Shown here: piece by piece, positions 53,929 to 63,101 of the stretch
How the letters are laid out: every line of letters starts with the position of its first letter
Numbering within the stretch: position 1 is the first letter of the stretch
NCBI GenBank assembly: GCA_044337705.1
Contig: JBIINB010000002.1
Coordinates: forward strand, 1-64,000
Origin: JBEISR01 sp044337705
Lineage (GTDB): Bacteria; Planctomycetota; Planctomycetia; Pirellulales; Pirellulaceae
Length of the DNA stretch: 64,000 bases
Direction of reading: 5' to 3'
Notes under the pieces: generated by a model
Told to the model about the DNA's origin: nothing
The model's input: only the letters and a program-made list of their open reading frames with translations
Databases searched by the model: none
Translations under genes and position numbers: made by a program

Positions 53929-54555
53929 TCAAGGGGTCAGGAGGAGCAGTTTGCGTGCCTGTTGGCGCAATTGCCTGGCGGCTGTGGCTTGTTCATGAGC
54001 CAAAGTCCCTGGGGTTTCGTGCTGGCTACTTGCCACCGCTTCCGCCTCCAGTAAACGAGCTCCCTTGAGTATCGCTTCGATGGCGATCCAGTGCCTTGCC
54101 GATGGAGCGTTGGCGACAACAGTCATGGAGCCTGGAATGGCCGGTTCTTCGTCCCCGAGTAGGTTCTGGCCTGGAGTCTGGTAGCGGCTGCGTTCCAAAA
54201 GCAGATCGCGAATCGTTGCCAGCGTCGGGTCGTCGGGGTCGATCGGCTGGGGAGTCAGATCGAGCCCTGGGGGGGCGATCAAGCTCGAGTCGTTGGAGGG
54301 CAGCTGCGTGGAAGGCGTGCCGTTGAGTGGGGCACTGGTTTCAGTAGGATTCGCCAGATCGCTTTCCAGCGATGCGCTTTGGGGTGGCCCCGAGGGTTTG
54401 GTACCCGGGGGTGGCTGCAGGGCAAATAGTTGCGTCGAGAGGTCCGCTTCACGGGCTTTCCAGGCACCCGCCATCGCCGCAAGAAGCACAACCATGAAAG
54501 TTGCTCGTCGTTTCCACTGGCGGTCCCATTGCAGTTGCATCCGATGCACTGGCAT
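53929..54555 (-). CDS. Membrane-anchored protein of unknown function
   Basis: A single N-terminal helix (ATFMVVLLAAMAGAWKA), preceded by basic residues, is followed by a Pro/Ser/Gln-rich linker (~45-95) and an Ala/Arg-rich helical C-terminal part (WIAIEAILKGARLLEAEAVA, ARQLRQQARKLLLL). The frame starts upstream at a GTG (54603), but the ATG at 54555 has a CGGAG nine bases upstream and is preferred (208 residues). No family is recognised. It is divergent from the RraA-like gene and convergent with the DUF1501 gene, separated from it by 169 bases with no clear terminator. Confidence 0.6.
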   Translation of the reverse strand: MPVHRMQLQWDRQWKRRATFMVVLLAAMAGAWKAREADLSTQLFALQPPPGTKPSGPPQSASLESDLANPTETSAPLNGTPSTQLPSNDSSLIAPPGLDLTPQPIDPDDPTLATIRDLLLERSRYQTPGQNLLGDEEPAIPGSMTVVANAPSARHWIAIEAILKGARLLEAEAVASSQHETPGTLAHEQATAARQLRQQARKLLLLTP

Positions 54556-54780
54556 ATTTCGATTCTCCGTGGTTTCCCCATTTGTCTTCCGCGCCATCGG
54601 CACGACAGGTGTAGTATAGGGTACATCGTATCTTGGCTACCTAGGGATCCAGGTTCCATCCCTGCCCGAATTCCTGGATCCACACGAGATCCGATCGATC
54701 TGCGACAATACGGAATCCTGACTGCGATCGGTTGTTCCGATCAGGTTGTCTTCCTTCCGCCATGCCACGATGGACTGCAT

Positions 54781-55527
54781 ATGCCGCTTGCACACGATGT
54801 ACTGCTTCAATTGAAGCGATGGAATACCCCGACGATCTACAACGGCTGGGAACAGATCACCGGTCGCGATGTGACGCGCGAGGGAATCAATATCGAAGAG
54901 ACTCGCGACTTCATGCCTCAGATGGGGCCGATGGTGGGGTACGCCGTGACGCTGCTGGTCGAGCCGTCGCAGAAGCGTCATCAGCTTTCCAGCAATGCCT
55001 GGCATGACTACCGATCGTACGTTGCCTCGATCCCAGGACCGAAAATTGTCGTCGTCCAGGATCTGGACAAGCCGCAGGTGATCGGTTCGTTCTGGGGGGA
55101 AGTCAACAGCAACGCTCATCGGACGCTGGGATGCGTCGGCACGATCACCGACGGTGCTATCCGCGACCTGGATGAAATGACCAATGCAGGATTCAAGGCG
55201 ATCGCCAGACGGCTTTGTGTGGGCCACGCGCACGTCACCCCGGTACGTTGGAATATTCCCGTGGAAGTCTTTGGCCAGACGATCCAACCTGGGCAGCTGA
55301 TTCATGCCGACAAACATGGATTTCTCGCGATTCCCAAAGAGGATGAAGAGAAGTTGCTGAGTGCATCCCGACTGATGGACCAGTTCGAGTGCCAGACGGT
55401 GATTCCTGCCGGTCGCTTCACCCAGGGCTTGCCTGCGGAGACAGTGGTCGAACGATTGCGAGAGGCGGGGAAAGAGTTTCAGCGGCTTGCCAAGGAAGCT
55501 TTTCAGCGCAAGGGGGAGTGGTCTTAG
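54781..55527 (+). CDS. RraA-family protein (4-hydroxy-4-methyl-2-oxoglutarate aldolase / RraA-like)
   Basis: The 248-residue protein has the RraA/HMG aldolase core: VVVQDLDKPQVIGSFWGEVN, LGCVGTITDGAIRDLDEM, GFKAIARRLCVGHAHVTPV and IQPGQLIHADKHGFLAIPKE. In enzymes of this family such as pyruvate aldolases, the G-x-x-W-G-E and D-G-x-x-R-D elements form the metal and substrate site, and both are present. The frame is open from 54430, but that is non-coding in style; the ATG at 54781 precedes LAHDVLLQLKRWNTP, the normal start. It lies 91 bases upstream of a metal-dependent amidohydrolase gene. RraA-type RNase E inhibition is less likely than a catabolic role here. Confidence 0.88.
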   Translation: MPLAHDVLLQLKRWNTPTIYNGWEQITGRDVTREGINIEETRDFMPQMGPMVGYAVTLLVEPSQKRHQLSSNAWHDYRSYVASIPGPKIVVVQDLDKPQVIGSFWGEVNSNAHRTLGCVGTITDGAIRDLDEMTNAGFKAIARRLCVGHAHVTPVRWNIPVEVFGQTIQPGQLIHADKHGFLAIPKEDEEKLLSASRLMDQFECQTVIPAGRFTQGLPAETVVERLREAGKEFQRLAKEAFQRKGEWS

Positions 55528-55618
55528 CCCCCAATCGCAGTCCCGCGAGCCGTTTTTTGCGATCGCGGCAACCTGAGTTCTGTCATGTACCGAACATCTC
55601 GAAAAGGAGTCCCAGTCC

Positions 55619-56569
55619 ATGGAGCGAAGAAACTTTCTTGCGATCACGACGGCGGCGCTGTCACCTTCCGGAGTCGCAGCTGCGGCGGAGAAACCGGAAC
55701 GAATCATCGATACGCATCAGCATCTTTGGGACCTCCAGCGGATTCGATTGCCGTGGCTGGAGGGAGCCCCCGATACGCTGCGGCATCGTTATGATCTCGA
55801 GGAGTATCGGGAGGCGACCAAGGGACTTCCGATCGAAGCCATCTACATGGAGGTGGATGTGGCGGACGATCAATTGGATCGGGAGGTCGCGTACGTCGTC
55901 GCAGCCTCAAAGGATCGCAACCCCACCCGCGCTGCGGTCATCGGTGGCCGGCCTGGTACTTCCGCGTTTGTCGACTACTTGGCGCGCCACCGCGCCAACA
56001 AGGAGATTCGTGGTGTACGACGGGTCCTCCACTCCGACGCCACACCACCGGGTACCTGTCGAACGGATGCATTTCTGGCCGACATGAAGCGTCTGGGGGA
56101 GATCGACTGGAGTTTTGATTTCTGCATGCGACCCCAGGAGCTCGGAGACGCTCGTCACGTCGCATCGCAATGCCCGAATACCCGATTCATGTTGGATCAT
56201 TGCGGCAATCCCGATCTGACGGCGTGGCAGAAAAACCGAGTGGACCCACCCAAGCATACGGTCGACGCTTGGCGTAAGAGCATCGATGATCTGGCATCGC
56301 TCCCCAACGTCCACTGCAAGATCTCTGGGGTGATCGCGACGCTACCCAAGGGGGCCGGTGCGGAATACTTGGCGCCGGCAATCGATCATTGTCTGGATGC
56401 CTTCGGGCCAGACCGTGTGGTATTCGGTGGCGACTGGCCTGTTTGCCTGCTGGGGGGCACCTTCCAGCAATGGTACGCGATGCTGACGGAAATCGTTGCG
56501 GATCGTCCCGCTGAAGACCGTAGGAAACTCTGGTGGAAGAATGCCGTCGGATTCTATCGACTGGCCTGA
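55619..56569 (+). CDS. Metal-dependent amidohydrolase, amidohydrolase-2 family
   Basis: This TIM-barrel hydrolase has the HxH-type motif IIDTHQHLWDLQRIRLPWLE at the N-terminus of the mature part, a mid-barrel FMLDHCGNPDL (His metal ligand), VHCKISGV, and VVFGGDWPVCLLGG with the terminal Asp. Residues 1-20 (MERRNFLAITTAALSPSGVA) contain a Tat-like ERRNFL, so export is likely. Related proteins hydrolyse lactones such as L-fucono-, L-rhamnono- or galactonolactone, or act on 2-pyrone dicarboxylate. With an RraA-like aldolase gene before it, a sugar-acid pathway is plausible. It ends overlapping the convergent glycosidase gene by 16 bases. Confidence 0.92.
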   Translation: MERRNFLAITTAALSPSGVAAAAEKPERIIDTHQHLWDLQRIRLPWLEGAPDTLRHRYDLEEYREATKGLPIEAIYMEVDVADDQLDREVAYVVAASKDRNPTRAAVIGGRPGTSAFVDYLARHRANKEIRGVRRVLHSDATPPGTCRTDAFLADMKRLGEIDWSFDFCMRPQELGDARHVASQCPNTRFMLDHCGNPDLTAWQKNRVDPPKHTVDAWRKSIDDLASLPNVHCKISGVIATLPKGAGAEYLAPAIDHCLDAFGPDRVVFGGDWPVCLLGGTFQQWYAMLTEIVADRPAEDRRKLWWKNAVGFYRLA

Positions 56570-58650
56570 CCGATTTCCCAGACGGTTTCGCCCGACTTCC
56601 AGAGGATTTCGCCCTGCGTCGTTCGGATCGTCCAGTCGGGATGGTCCTTCGGTGCTTCGATCCGAAGGCTGCCATCCTGCCTGGCTTCCAGGTCGATCGT
56701 GTTGCCGTGAAAGCGGAGATTACGGACCTTCAGGCTTGGCCAACTCTTGGGAAGTCGAGGTTGAAAGATTGCGCCATCGACGCGAGGATCCCAGCCCAGG
56801 AATCCGTCGACGAGGATCGTCGGGACTAGCGCGCTTTCAAGGAATTCCTCATCCAGTCCCAGTCCCCCTGCAGTGCCTCCTCCCTGCAGTGTGCCACGCG
56901 TTCCATCCTTGTAGTAGGTGCGATAGCCACCTGCCGCTTGCACCTCCTCAAACCACTCCAGCGTCTGCTGCATTTTGGCCCAGGCGTCATCGGGGCCATT
57001 GGTGCGGATACGAGCCAGCCAGTCGAAGTAGCTGAATCCAAGCACCGCCCCGCCATCCTGCACCTGGCCTCCCCAGGGAATCGACCCAGGATCGCTCCAA
57101 GCCCAACAATACGCCTCCACATTCCTCTTCGTCGTGGCTCGCGGTCCAAACCGCCAATGGTAGATGTCCTCCCCTTGCGACGTATCGCCTTCCACGCGAC
57201 GCCTGCCATCGATCCAGTCGAAGATCGATCTGGCCTGCTCGGGAGTGGTCAGTCCTCGAGCCACTGCTTCCAGGTTCAGAAAGGTAAAGCCGTAGTCGTA
57301 TCGCTGGCCCTGCAGGTTCTCCCATCCGATCAGTCGCCTAGTCTGGTCCGACCAGAAACGCTGCTGAAAAGTTTCCCTGCAGCGTGTCGCAAGGTTCTCC
57401 AACGCCATACCACTGCGCGAGGGCTGCGGTGCGGGAATTCCCCATTGCGGATGCGCTGCGATCTCCTTTTCCAGTCTCGCCATCCGATCGAGGGCCGCCA
57501 CCATCATCATCGAAGCCAACGCATCACGGCCGCCAAAGGGTAGCAGGTCCCAGTAATTGTTCCCGACTCCCAATCCAGGGCGAATCTTTCTGTCCCCTTC
57601 GGTCCCCATTAGACCGCTGCGACCATCGTGTCCCACCCACGGCACCAGGACCAAGCCTTCGCGTTCCACAGAGAATTCTTCGATTGCAAACCGCAGTGCC
57701 GTTCGCATCTTATCGATGTTCTCTCTTAGAAAATCGATACGCCCCGTCCATTCCAGCAGGTCGCTGCAGGCGATGAGGTAGTTGGTGTTGGTGATCGGAT
57801 GCCGGGTGTCGATCGCAGTGCACACCGACTTGAGCAGCCACTTGGATCCGACCACAGCCGGCAGTTCGATCTTCCATTGCTCAAGCAGCCCGCCATAGTC
57901 GGGGTGCATATAGAGCGGGATGTTGTAATAGCGATGAGTTCCGTTCGTCGGCGCAACCTGGAACGCGACGTGCCTCGCGACTTTCCAATCCGCCTCTTCT
58001 TTCATGCGCCACTGGATCCGTCCCTCCGATCCTGCAGGCAATTCCGGATGCGCCATCTCCAGTCGTGCAAAGGGAGCGACGATCGTGCCGCATCCAATCT
58101 TGGGTGTGGTGATCACCACGTGATCCGTGGTTGCCTTGAGCACTAGGCCATGAATGGGATCGATACCTTCCACTTGGGCACCTTGAATCTCCCAAGAATC
58201 CCAGGAGGTTTCTGGTTGTGAGCGAAAATTCTGGATGGCCCAGATATCGCCATCGAGGCTGAAATGCCATCCCTTCCCGGTGCTCTGTTGCCAAGCGGGA
58301 AATGGCCATCCCTCACTGTGTGCCATGCCGCGATGCTGCTGCATCGAGACATATCCCTGGGAATCGATCCGCCGCGCCAAAAGGCCGGCTTGATAACGGT
58401 CGGCTGCAGCGGCCTGGTAGCCCAATGTCGCTCGTGGCAACCAGGGATCCCAAAGCGTGCAATCGGAGAAAGCACTGGGTTGATGAAGTTGCTGCAGGCG
58501 AGGCAACAGTTGCATCCATCGCTCGGATCCTGGCACCTCGTAGGTGACCTCCTGAGCCAACAGTGGTTTGGTTGGCCGAGGGGCAAGGGAGATTGCAAGA
58601 AGCAAGATGACAAAAACGCGGCATCCGAATCGAATGGAACTTGCTGGCAT
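56554..58650 (-). CDS. Exported six-hairpin glycosidase-like protein
   Basis: The start is placed at the ATG 58650, where a signal peptide follows (GCRVFVILLLAISLAP ... LLAQEV); the frame is open to 58785. The ~670-residue mature protein shows the alpha,alpha-barrel pattern of MGH1/GH63-like six-hairpin glycosidases: IPLYMHPDYGGLLEQWKIEL, YWDLLPFGGRDALASMMMVA with an acidic residue (Asp), NYLIACSDLLEWTGRIDFLR, CRETFQQRFWSDQTRRLIGW, NVEAYCWAWSDPGSIPWGGQ and a C-terminal beta region FQPRLPKSWPSLKVRNLRFH as in bacterial alpha-L-rhamnosidase-like proteins. The substrate is unknown. It is 3' overlapping (convergent) with the amidohydrolase gene by 16 bases. Confidence 0.85.
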   Translation of the reverse strand: MPASSIRFGCRVFVILLLAISLAPRPTKPLLAQEVTYEVPGSERWMQLLPRLQQLHQPSAFSDCTLWDPWLPRATLGYQAAAADRYQAGLLARRIDSQGYVSMQQHRGMAHSEGWPFPAWQQSTGKGWHFSLDGDIWAIQNFRSQPETSWDSWEIQGAQVEGIDPIHGLVLKATTDHVVITTPKIGCGTIVAPFARLEMAHPELPAGSEGRIQWRMKEEADWKVARHVAFQVAPTNGTHRYYNIPLYMHPDYGGLLEQWKIELPAVVGSKWLLKSVCTAIDTRHPITNTNYLIACSDLLEWTGRIDFLRENIDKMRTALRFAIEEFSVEREGLVLVPWVGHDGRSGLMGTEGDRKIRPGLGVGNNYWDLLPFGGRDALASMMMVAALDRMARLEKEIAAHPQWGIPAPQPSRSGMALENLATRCRETFQQRFWSDQTRRLIGWENLQGQRYDYGFTFLNLEAVARGLTTPEQARSIFDWIDGRRRVEGDTSQGEDIYHWRFGPRATTKRNVEAYCWAWSDPGSIPWGGQVQDGGAVLGFSYFDWLARIRTNGPDDAWAKMQQTLEWFEEVQAAGGYRTYYKDGTRGTLQGGGTAGGLGLDEEFLESALVPTILVDGFLGWDPRVDGAIFQPRLPKSWPSLKVRNLRFHGNTIDLEARQDGSLRIEAPKDHPDWTIRTTQGEILWKSGETVWEIGQASR

Positions 58651-58844
58651 CAGAAAGGGGCTCTCTGCAGAACTTTCCGAAGGGCAGGTGGGGCGTCCAT
58701 CTGGTCCCGACGGCTGGATGGAAAGGCATAGGAGCGAAATGGAAGGCGCGGCTGGTTGTCTGCAGGCAAGATGGCTCGAGAGCACTGCGACGTAAGGTCA
58801 ATCCGCCAGCATGCACGGATCAGCTGGTGGAATTTTTCAACCCG

Positions 58845-59510
58845 TCAGGCCGTCAATGGCAGTGGGCTGATGGCGAATTGCTGCCGCAGGGCTGCAACCT
58901 TGGCCGGGTCTAGCGAGGCGGATCCGAGCCACCACTGCAGCCGAGCGCGACGAATCACCCCTTTTTCCATGAATTTCCCGAAGAGCAGCACACTCTGACG
59001 ATCTCCGGGGCTGGTCTCGCTCCAACTGGCTTCGGGAGCATCCAAAGGGTGAACCCAGATGTGACTGGTACAGGCTGGAGTCCATGCCTGGTGGTGGATC
59101 ATCAGTGGCGCTCCAGGATCGCCGGCGGGGCCTCGGAGGCCAGCCGACTGCGATCGGAAGCTGATCTGTACTGCAGGATAGCACTCCAGAAGTTGCGTTT
59201 GGACACTGACCCAAACCTCCAGTCCCAGGAGCATTTCTGGAGACTGCAGAGCACGAAAATCGAGTTGCAGGCTGTAGGGCTGCTGCCGATGCTCCGGATA
59301 AAAAACTACCACATCGTCGCCGCGGACGTAGGCATCGGCCAGACGTGGCGGAGGCACATCGCGAAGATCGATCTGAAATAGGCGGCTCTTCGATTCCTCA
59401 CGCCCATCCATCGACCATTCCAGGCCTCGCTGAATGTGGCCCAATGGAGCTTTCAACTGCACTCCGTCACGATCCCACAATGCAGTGTCACCATCCAGTT
59501 TCCAGACCAT
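58845..59510 (-). CDS. Conserved hypothetical protein, beta-rich
   Basis: The 221-residue protein has no signal peptide or membrane helix. It begins MVWKLDGDTALWDRDGVQLK, and contains the charged strand phrases DLRDVPPPRLADAYVRGDDV and VVFYPEHRQQPYSLQLDFRA, giving the look of a beta sandwich, with a C-terminal helix VAALRQQFAISPLPL. I do not recognise a family. The ATG at 59510 is preferred over the frame opening at 59537. It lies downstream of pheT (153-base gap) and upstream of the glycosidase gene, both in the same direction. It might be co-transcribed with either, but nothing shows a functional link. Confidence 0.7.
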   Translation of the reverse strand: MVWKLDGDTALWDRDGVQLKAPLGHIQRGLEWSMDGREESKSRLFQIDLRDVPPPRLADAYVRGDDVVVFYPEHRQQPYSLQLDFRALQSPEMLLGLEVWVSVQTQLLECYPAVQISFRSQSAGLRGPAGDPGAPLMIHHQAWTPACTSHIWVHPLDAPEASWSETSPGDRQSVLLFGKFMEKGVIRRARLQWWLGSASLDPAKVAALRQQFAISPLPLTA

Positions 59511-59663
59511 CCCGACTTCCTTATGCTGTCCAGGCAACGACTGTCATGCTAGGAGTATCACTCGATCGACCGGATCGTTCCGCGTTGTGTCGCTGCCCGT
59601 TGACCGATTGTAGCAGCTATTCCTGCAATGTTTCGAGTGGCGTAAGGTGGCCGATCCGGCGGA

Positions 59664-61697
59664 CTACAGGGAACCGCTCAGCAGCGTCGACTGATGCTGC
59701 CTAGTGCAGGCATCCAGCATCCCCTGCATGGCATCGCGCACCTGGTCTCCAGTAAGCGTCTGGGAGGGGTGCTGGAAATCAAGAGAGAAGAACCAGCGTT
59801 TGCGATCGTTGCCGTCTTTCGCGTAGTCGCGGTAGGTTTCGTGGAAGCGGATCCCTTTCAGCCAAGGTCCGGATGAAGCGAGGATTGTTTTCTCCAGTTC
59901 GGCCCACGGAAGCGATTCGGGAACGACCAAGTTGACGTCACGCTGGACGACAGGGAATGGAAGGGTCGGCTGCCATGTAGGCACCGGCTGGAACCTCTCC
60001 AGCAATAGGTCCAAATGTATCTCGGCTAAAACAAGGGGACGGGATACCTTCATCTTCTGCCGCAGACGATGGCTCAATTGCCCCTGCCACGCCAATTGTT
60101 TTCCATCCATTCGGTAGACCAGACCGGTAGCCTGTTCGATCGACGGATGATCCCAAGGCTGGATTTCCCAGCGTATCTGACTTCCCATGGCGCGGCCAAA
60201 TAGTTCTTCGATCAAGCCACGGACGATGCGATCCTCCGCATCTCCCAGCAGTCCCAGTGTCCATTGCTCGGCGGGCAGGTCTCCCCGCGACCCATCGACT
60301 TGGTAGATCGAGGCGATTTCATAGAGTCGTACGTGGCCGGCGATGTGATCAGCCTGGCCAACCCAGCACTGAAGCAGGCTGGGGACGATGCTTCGGCGTA
60401 GTTGCTGCGCACCCTCCAGCAGAGGTTGACGGCTGGAGCGACTGGCGGAGTCGGTCCAGGCGCTCATCATTCCATCCAGTTCCTTCGAGACTAAACTGGG
60501 AGTCAGCGCTTCATCAAATCCGCATCCTGCAAGAAGCGGCCGCAGACGCTCGACCATCAGATCCTTAGGACGTTTGGCGGAGGGAAAGACCGGGACGATC
60601 GCATTTTCGGGAATCACTTCGTATCCATGGATCCGGGCCAGTTCTTCGATCAGATCGATCTCGCGCGTCAAGTCGGATCGCCACGAAGGCACTTGCCACT
60701 GCCAGTGGCCATCCGGGGCTCCCAGACTACGGCATCCCAACGCCGTCAATATCCGCTCGATCTCCTTCTTCGGGATTTCGATCCCGAGAACACGCGCGAT
60801 CTGTTGCTCGCGAAGCCGTATGACAGGGAGGGCTGGGCCGCTGGGGGCGCTATCGAGCATTCCTGCGTCCATTGTCCCACCGGCGAGTTCCTGAATCAAC
60901 TGGCAACATCGGCGCGAGGCCCAGTCGAGCCGATGTCGGTCGATTCTGCGTTCGAATCGAAAAGAGGCGGCGGAGTGCAGGCGAAGGCTTCTCGATGCGG
61001 TTCGGACGACTTTGGGTGCGAAGTCGGCTGCTTCAATCAACAGATCGGTAGTCTGCGCAGAAACTTCGGACCCCTCACCACCCATCACCCCGGCAATCGC
61101 CACCGGCTGGCTTGCATCTGCAATCACCAGCATCGAAGGATTCAGAGCGTAGGTTTTGTGGTCGATCGCCACCATCGATTCACCAGTCCTCCCCGGACGG
61201 ACTACGATCTTTCCACCCCGGAGTCTTGCCAGATCGAATGCATGCAGCGGTTGGCCGCATTCCAGCATTACGTAATTGGTGATGTCGACGATGTTGTTGA
61301 CCGTTCCGATACCGCAGGCGGCAAGCCGCTTCACCAACCAGGAAGGACTGTGGCCGACACGGACGCCGCGAATGATTCGGGCGGTGTACCGCGGGCAGGC
61401 TTCCTCCCAGAGGTTCTCCAGGCTCCACTGCCGTTCGATCGCCGGACCGGTGGCCGTAGGCTGAGGGTCCGCAATACAGACTTCACGGTTGTAAAGGACC
61501 GCAATCTCCCTCGCCACTCCCAAGTGGCTCAGGCAATCCCCTCGATTGCTTGTCACTTCCAGATCCAAGACGGGGTCGCCATCGTGAAACGTCGTCGACT
61601 CGTGGTTGAGTCCGCTTAGGGCCAGCCGATCGGCCAGTTCCTCATGCGGCATATCCAGAAGCACATACTGCGACAACCAATCCCATGAGACGAGCAT
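59664..61697 (-). CDS. pheT: Phenylalanine-tRNA ligase beta subunit, short form without the EMAP insert
   Basis: PheT forms a (alpha-beta)2 heterotetramer with PheS to charge tRNA-Phe. It opens MLVSWDWLSQYVLLDMPHEE, has the B1/B5 region ICGVTSNRGD-type LDLEVTSNRGDCLSHLGVAR, the HAFDLARLRGGKIVVRPGR core, the B3/B4 editing-domain segment VAIAGVMGGEGSEV, and the C-terminal FDX-ACB anticodon-binding domain (FPVVQRDVNLVVPESL ... FSLDFQHPSQTLTGDQV). At 677 residues it is ~110 shorter than E. coli PheT (795) because the EMAP/OB tRNA-binding insert near residue 40-150 is missing: SGLNHE runs directly into the TSNRGD region. AGGGA precedes the ATG, eight bases after pheS. Confidence 0.96.
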   Translation of the reverse strand: MLVSWDWLSQYVLLDMPHEELADRLALSGLNHESTTFHDGDPVLDLEVTSNRGDCLSHLGVAREIAVLYNREVCIADPQPTATGPAIERQWSLENLWEEACPRYTARIIRGVRVGHSPSWLVKRLAACGIGTVNNIVDITNYVMLECGQPLHAFDLARLRGGKIVVRPGRTGESMVAIDHKTYALNPSMLVIADASQPVAIAGVMGGEGSEVSAQTTDLLIEAADFAPKVVRTASRSLRLHSAASFRFERRIDRHRLDWASRRCCQLIQELAGGTMDAGMLDSAPSGPALPVIRLREQQIARVLGIEIPKKEIERILTALGCRSLGAPDGHWQWQVPSWRSDLTREIDLIEELARIHGYEVIPENAIVPVFPSAKRPKDLMVERLRPLLAGCGFDEALTPSLVSKELDGMMSAWTDSASRSSRQPLLEGAQQLRRSIVPSLLQCWVGQADHIAGHVRLYEIASIYQVDGSRGDLPAEQWTLGLLGDAEDRIVRGLIEELFGRAMGSQIRWEIQPWDHPSIEQATGLVYRMDGKQLAWQGQLSHRLRQKMKVSRPLVLAEIHLDLLLERFQPVPTWQPTLPFPVVQRDVNLVVPESLPWAELEKTILASSGPWLKGIRFHETYRDYAKDGNDRKRWFFSLDFQHPSQTLTGDQVRDAMQGMLDACTRQHQSTLLSGSL

Positions 61698-61705
61698 GGC
61701 AGTCC

Positions 61706-62731
61706 CTAGAACTGACGAAGAAATCGGACGTCATTTCGATAGAGGTCGCGGATATCGGTGATCCCGAATCGCCGCATACAAAGGCGTTCCACCCCCAGGC
61801 CGAAAGCGAAACCACTGTATCGGTCGGGATCGATCCCGACGCTGGTCAGCACATTGGGGTCGACCATCCCGGCACCGCCAAACTCCATCCACTGACCGTT
61901 CCAGAAGAAATCGACTTCAACACTCGGTTCGGTGAACGGAAAGAACGAGGGACGAAAGCGGATCTGGACATCGCCACCCAGATAGCTGGTCGCAAACATC
62001 CGCAGGACACTTTTCAGCTGGGCCATGGTGACATGCTGGTCGACCCAAAGGCCTTCCATTTGATGAAACATCGGGTAATGCGTGGCATCGGCTTCATCCG
62101 GTCGATAGACCCTGCCTAGCGAGATGATGCGAATCGGAGGCTTGGTCGTCTCCATGACCCGAATCTGCACCGTGCTGGTCTGACTGCGAAGGAGAGCAGG
62201 AGCCTCATCGCTTTTCTTCTTGTCGATCGGCTGAAGATAGAAGTTGTCGGCAGGATCGCGAGCCACATGATCGTCTGGGATGTTCAACGCCACGAAGTTA
62301 TGCCAGACATCCTCCACTTCCGGCCCCTCGGTGACCGTAAATCCAAGCCGCCCCATGATCTCCTTGAGCAGTTCGATCGTTTGGGTGATTGGATGGAGAT
62401 GCCCCAACTGGGGTGGCAACCCGGGAAGGGTGCAGTCAGGAAGCGGGCCTGTCGGCTTGGCTGCCGAGAGGCCGCCCAACCGGCTGGAGGTTTCTTCCAG
62501 CAATTTTTCGACCGCTTCCCGCACCTCGTTGAATCGCTTGCCAGCAGCCGGTTTGTCGGCACCCTGCACCGTCCCCAACTGCTTCTGGGCCGACTTCAGA
62601 AGACCGTTCTTGGCCCCCAGAAACTCGACGCGCAGACGCTCCAGGGTGTTGGCATCGGCGACACCCGCGAACTGCTCCCTGGCCTGACGCTCCAGGGAGT
62701 CCAAGGTTTCAAGAAAAACTTGAAGACTCAT
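61706..62731 (-). CDS. pheS: Phenylalanine-tRNA ligase alpha subunit
   Basis: PheS is the catalytic subunit. It has an N-terminal coiled coil (LERLRVEFLGAKNGLLKSAQ), motif 1 and 2 regions (GRLGFTVTEGPEVEDVWHNF, NPADNFYL-like RDPADNFYLQP, LLRSQTSTVQIRVM, GRVYRPDEADATH), FHQMEGLWVDQHVTM and motif 3 WMEFGGAGMVDPNVLTSVGI ... GFAFGLGVERLCMRRFGI. The ATG at 62731 with AAAGGGG upstream gives 341 residues, typical length; the open frame to 62806 overlaps rplT. It is ten bases downstream of rplT and eight bases upstream of pheT. Confidence 0.97.
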   Translation of the reverse strand: MSLQVFLETLDSLERQAREQFAGVADANTLERLRVEFLGAKNGLLKSAQKQLGTVQGADKPAAGKRFNEVREAVEKLLEETSSRLGGLSAAKPTGPLPDCTLPGLPPQLGHLHPITQTIELLKEIMGRLGFTVTEGPEVEDVWHNFVALNIPDDHVARDPADNFYLQPIDKKKSDEAPALLRSQTSTVQIRVMETTKPPIRIISLGRVYRPDEADATHYPMFHQMEGLWVDQHVTMAQLKSVLRMFATSYLGGDVQIRFRPSFFPFTEPSVEVDFFWNGQWMEFGGAGMVDPNVLTSVGIDPDRYSGFAFGLGVERLCMRRFGITDIRDLYRNDVRFLRQF

Positions 62732-62741
62732 GGCGCCCCTT

Positions 62742-63101
62742 TCAGGCCGCCACCAGGTGCTTCTTGACCGATTCGACGATCTGCTGGAATGCTGCAGGAT
62801 CCGCAATCGCCATTTCGGATAGCTGCTTGCGATCCAGTTCGATCTTGGCCAGTTGCAAGCCGTGGATGAATTCGCTGTAGCGGAGGTCGTACTGACGCAC
62901 CGCAGCGCTTAAACGAATGATCCAAAGGCGTCGGAAATCGCGGCGTCGGCGACGACGGTCACGGTAGGCAAAGACACCTGCCCGCACCAAGTTTTCCTTC
63001 GCGGTGCGATAGAGACGCCTACGTCCACCGACGTACCCTTTGGCTCTCTTGAATAAACGGTTTTTGGCACGTCGTCGCGCATGACCTTTGGTGGTACGCA
63101 T
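62742..63101 (-). CDS. rplT: 50S ribosomal protein L20
   Basis: L20 is an early 23S rRNA-binding assembly protein. The 119-residue sequence has the expected basic N-terminal tail (TKGHARRRAKNRLFKRAKGY, then GGRRRLYRTAKENLVRAGVF and AYRDRRRRRRDFRRLWI) and the globular end DRKQLSEMAIADPAAFQQIV. Full length and normal start. It follows rpmI after a 296-base gap and precedes pheS by ten bases, so translation and tRNA charging genes are clustered. Confidence 0.98.
   Translation of the reverse strand: MRTTKGHARRRAKNRLFKRAKGYVGGRRRLYRTAKENLVRAGVFAYRDRRRRRRDFRRLWIIRLSAAVRQYDLRYSEFIHGLQLAKIELDRKQLSEMAIADPAAFQQIVESVKKHLVAA

Noticed and set aside
54637..55707. Minus-strand frame of 356 codons
   Set aside because: It is antisense to the RraA-like gene and shows no recognisable domain.
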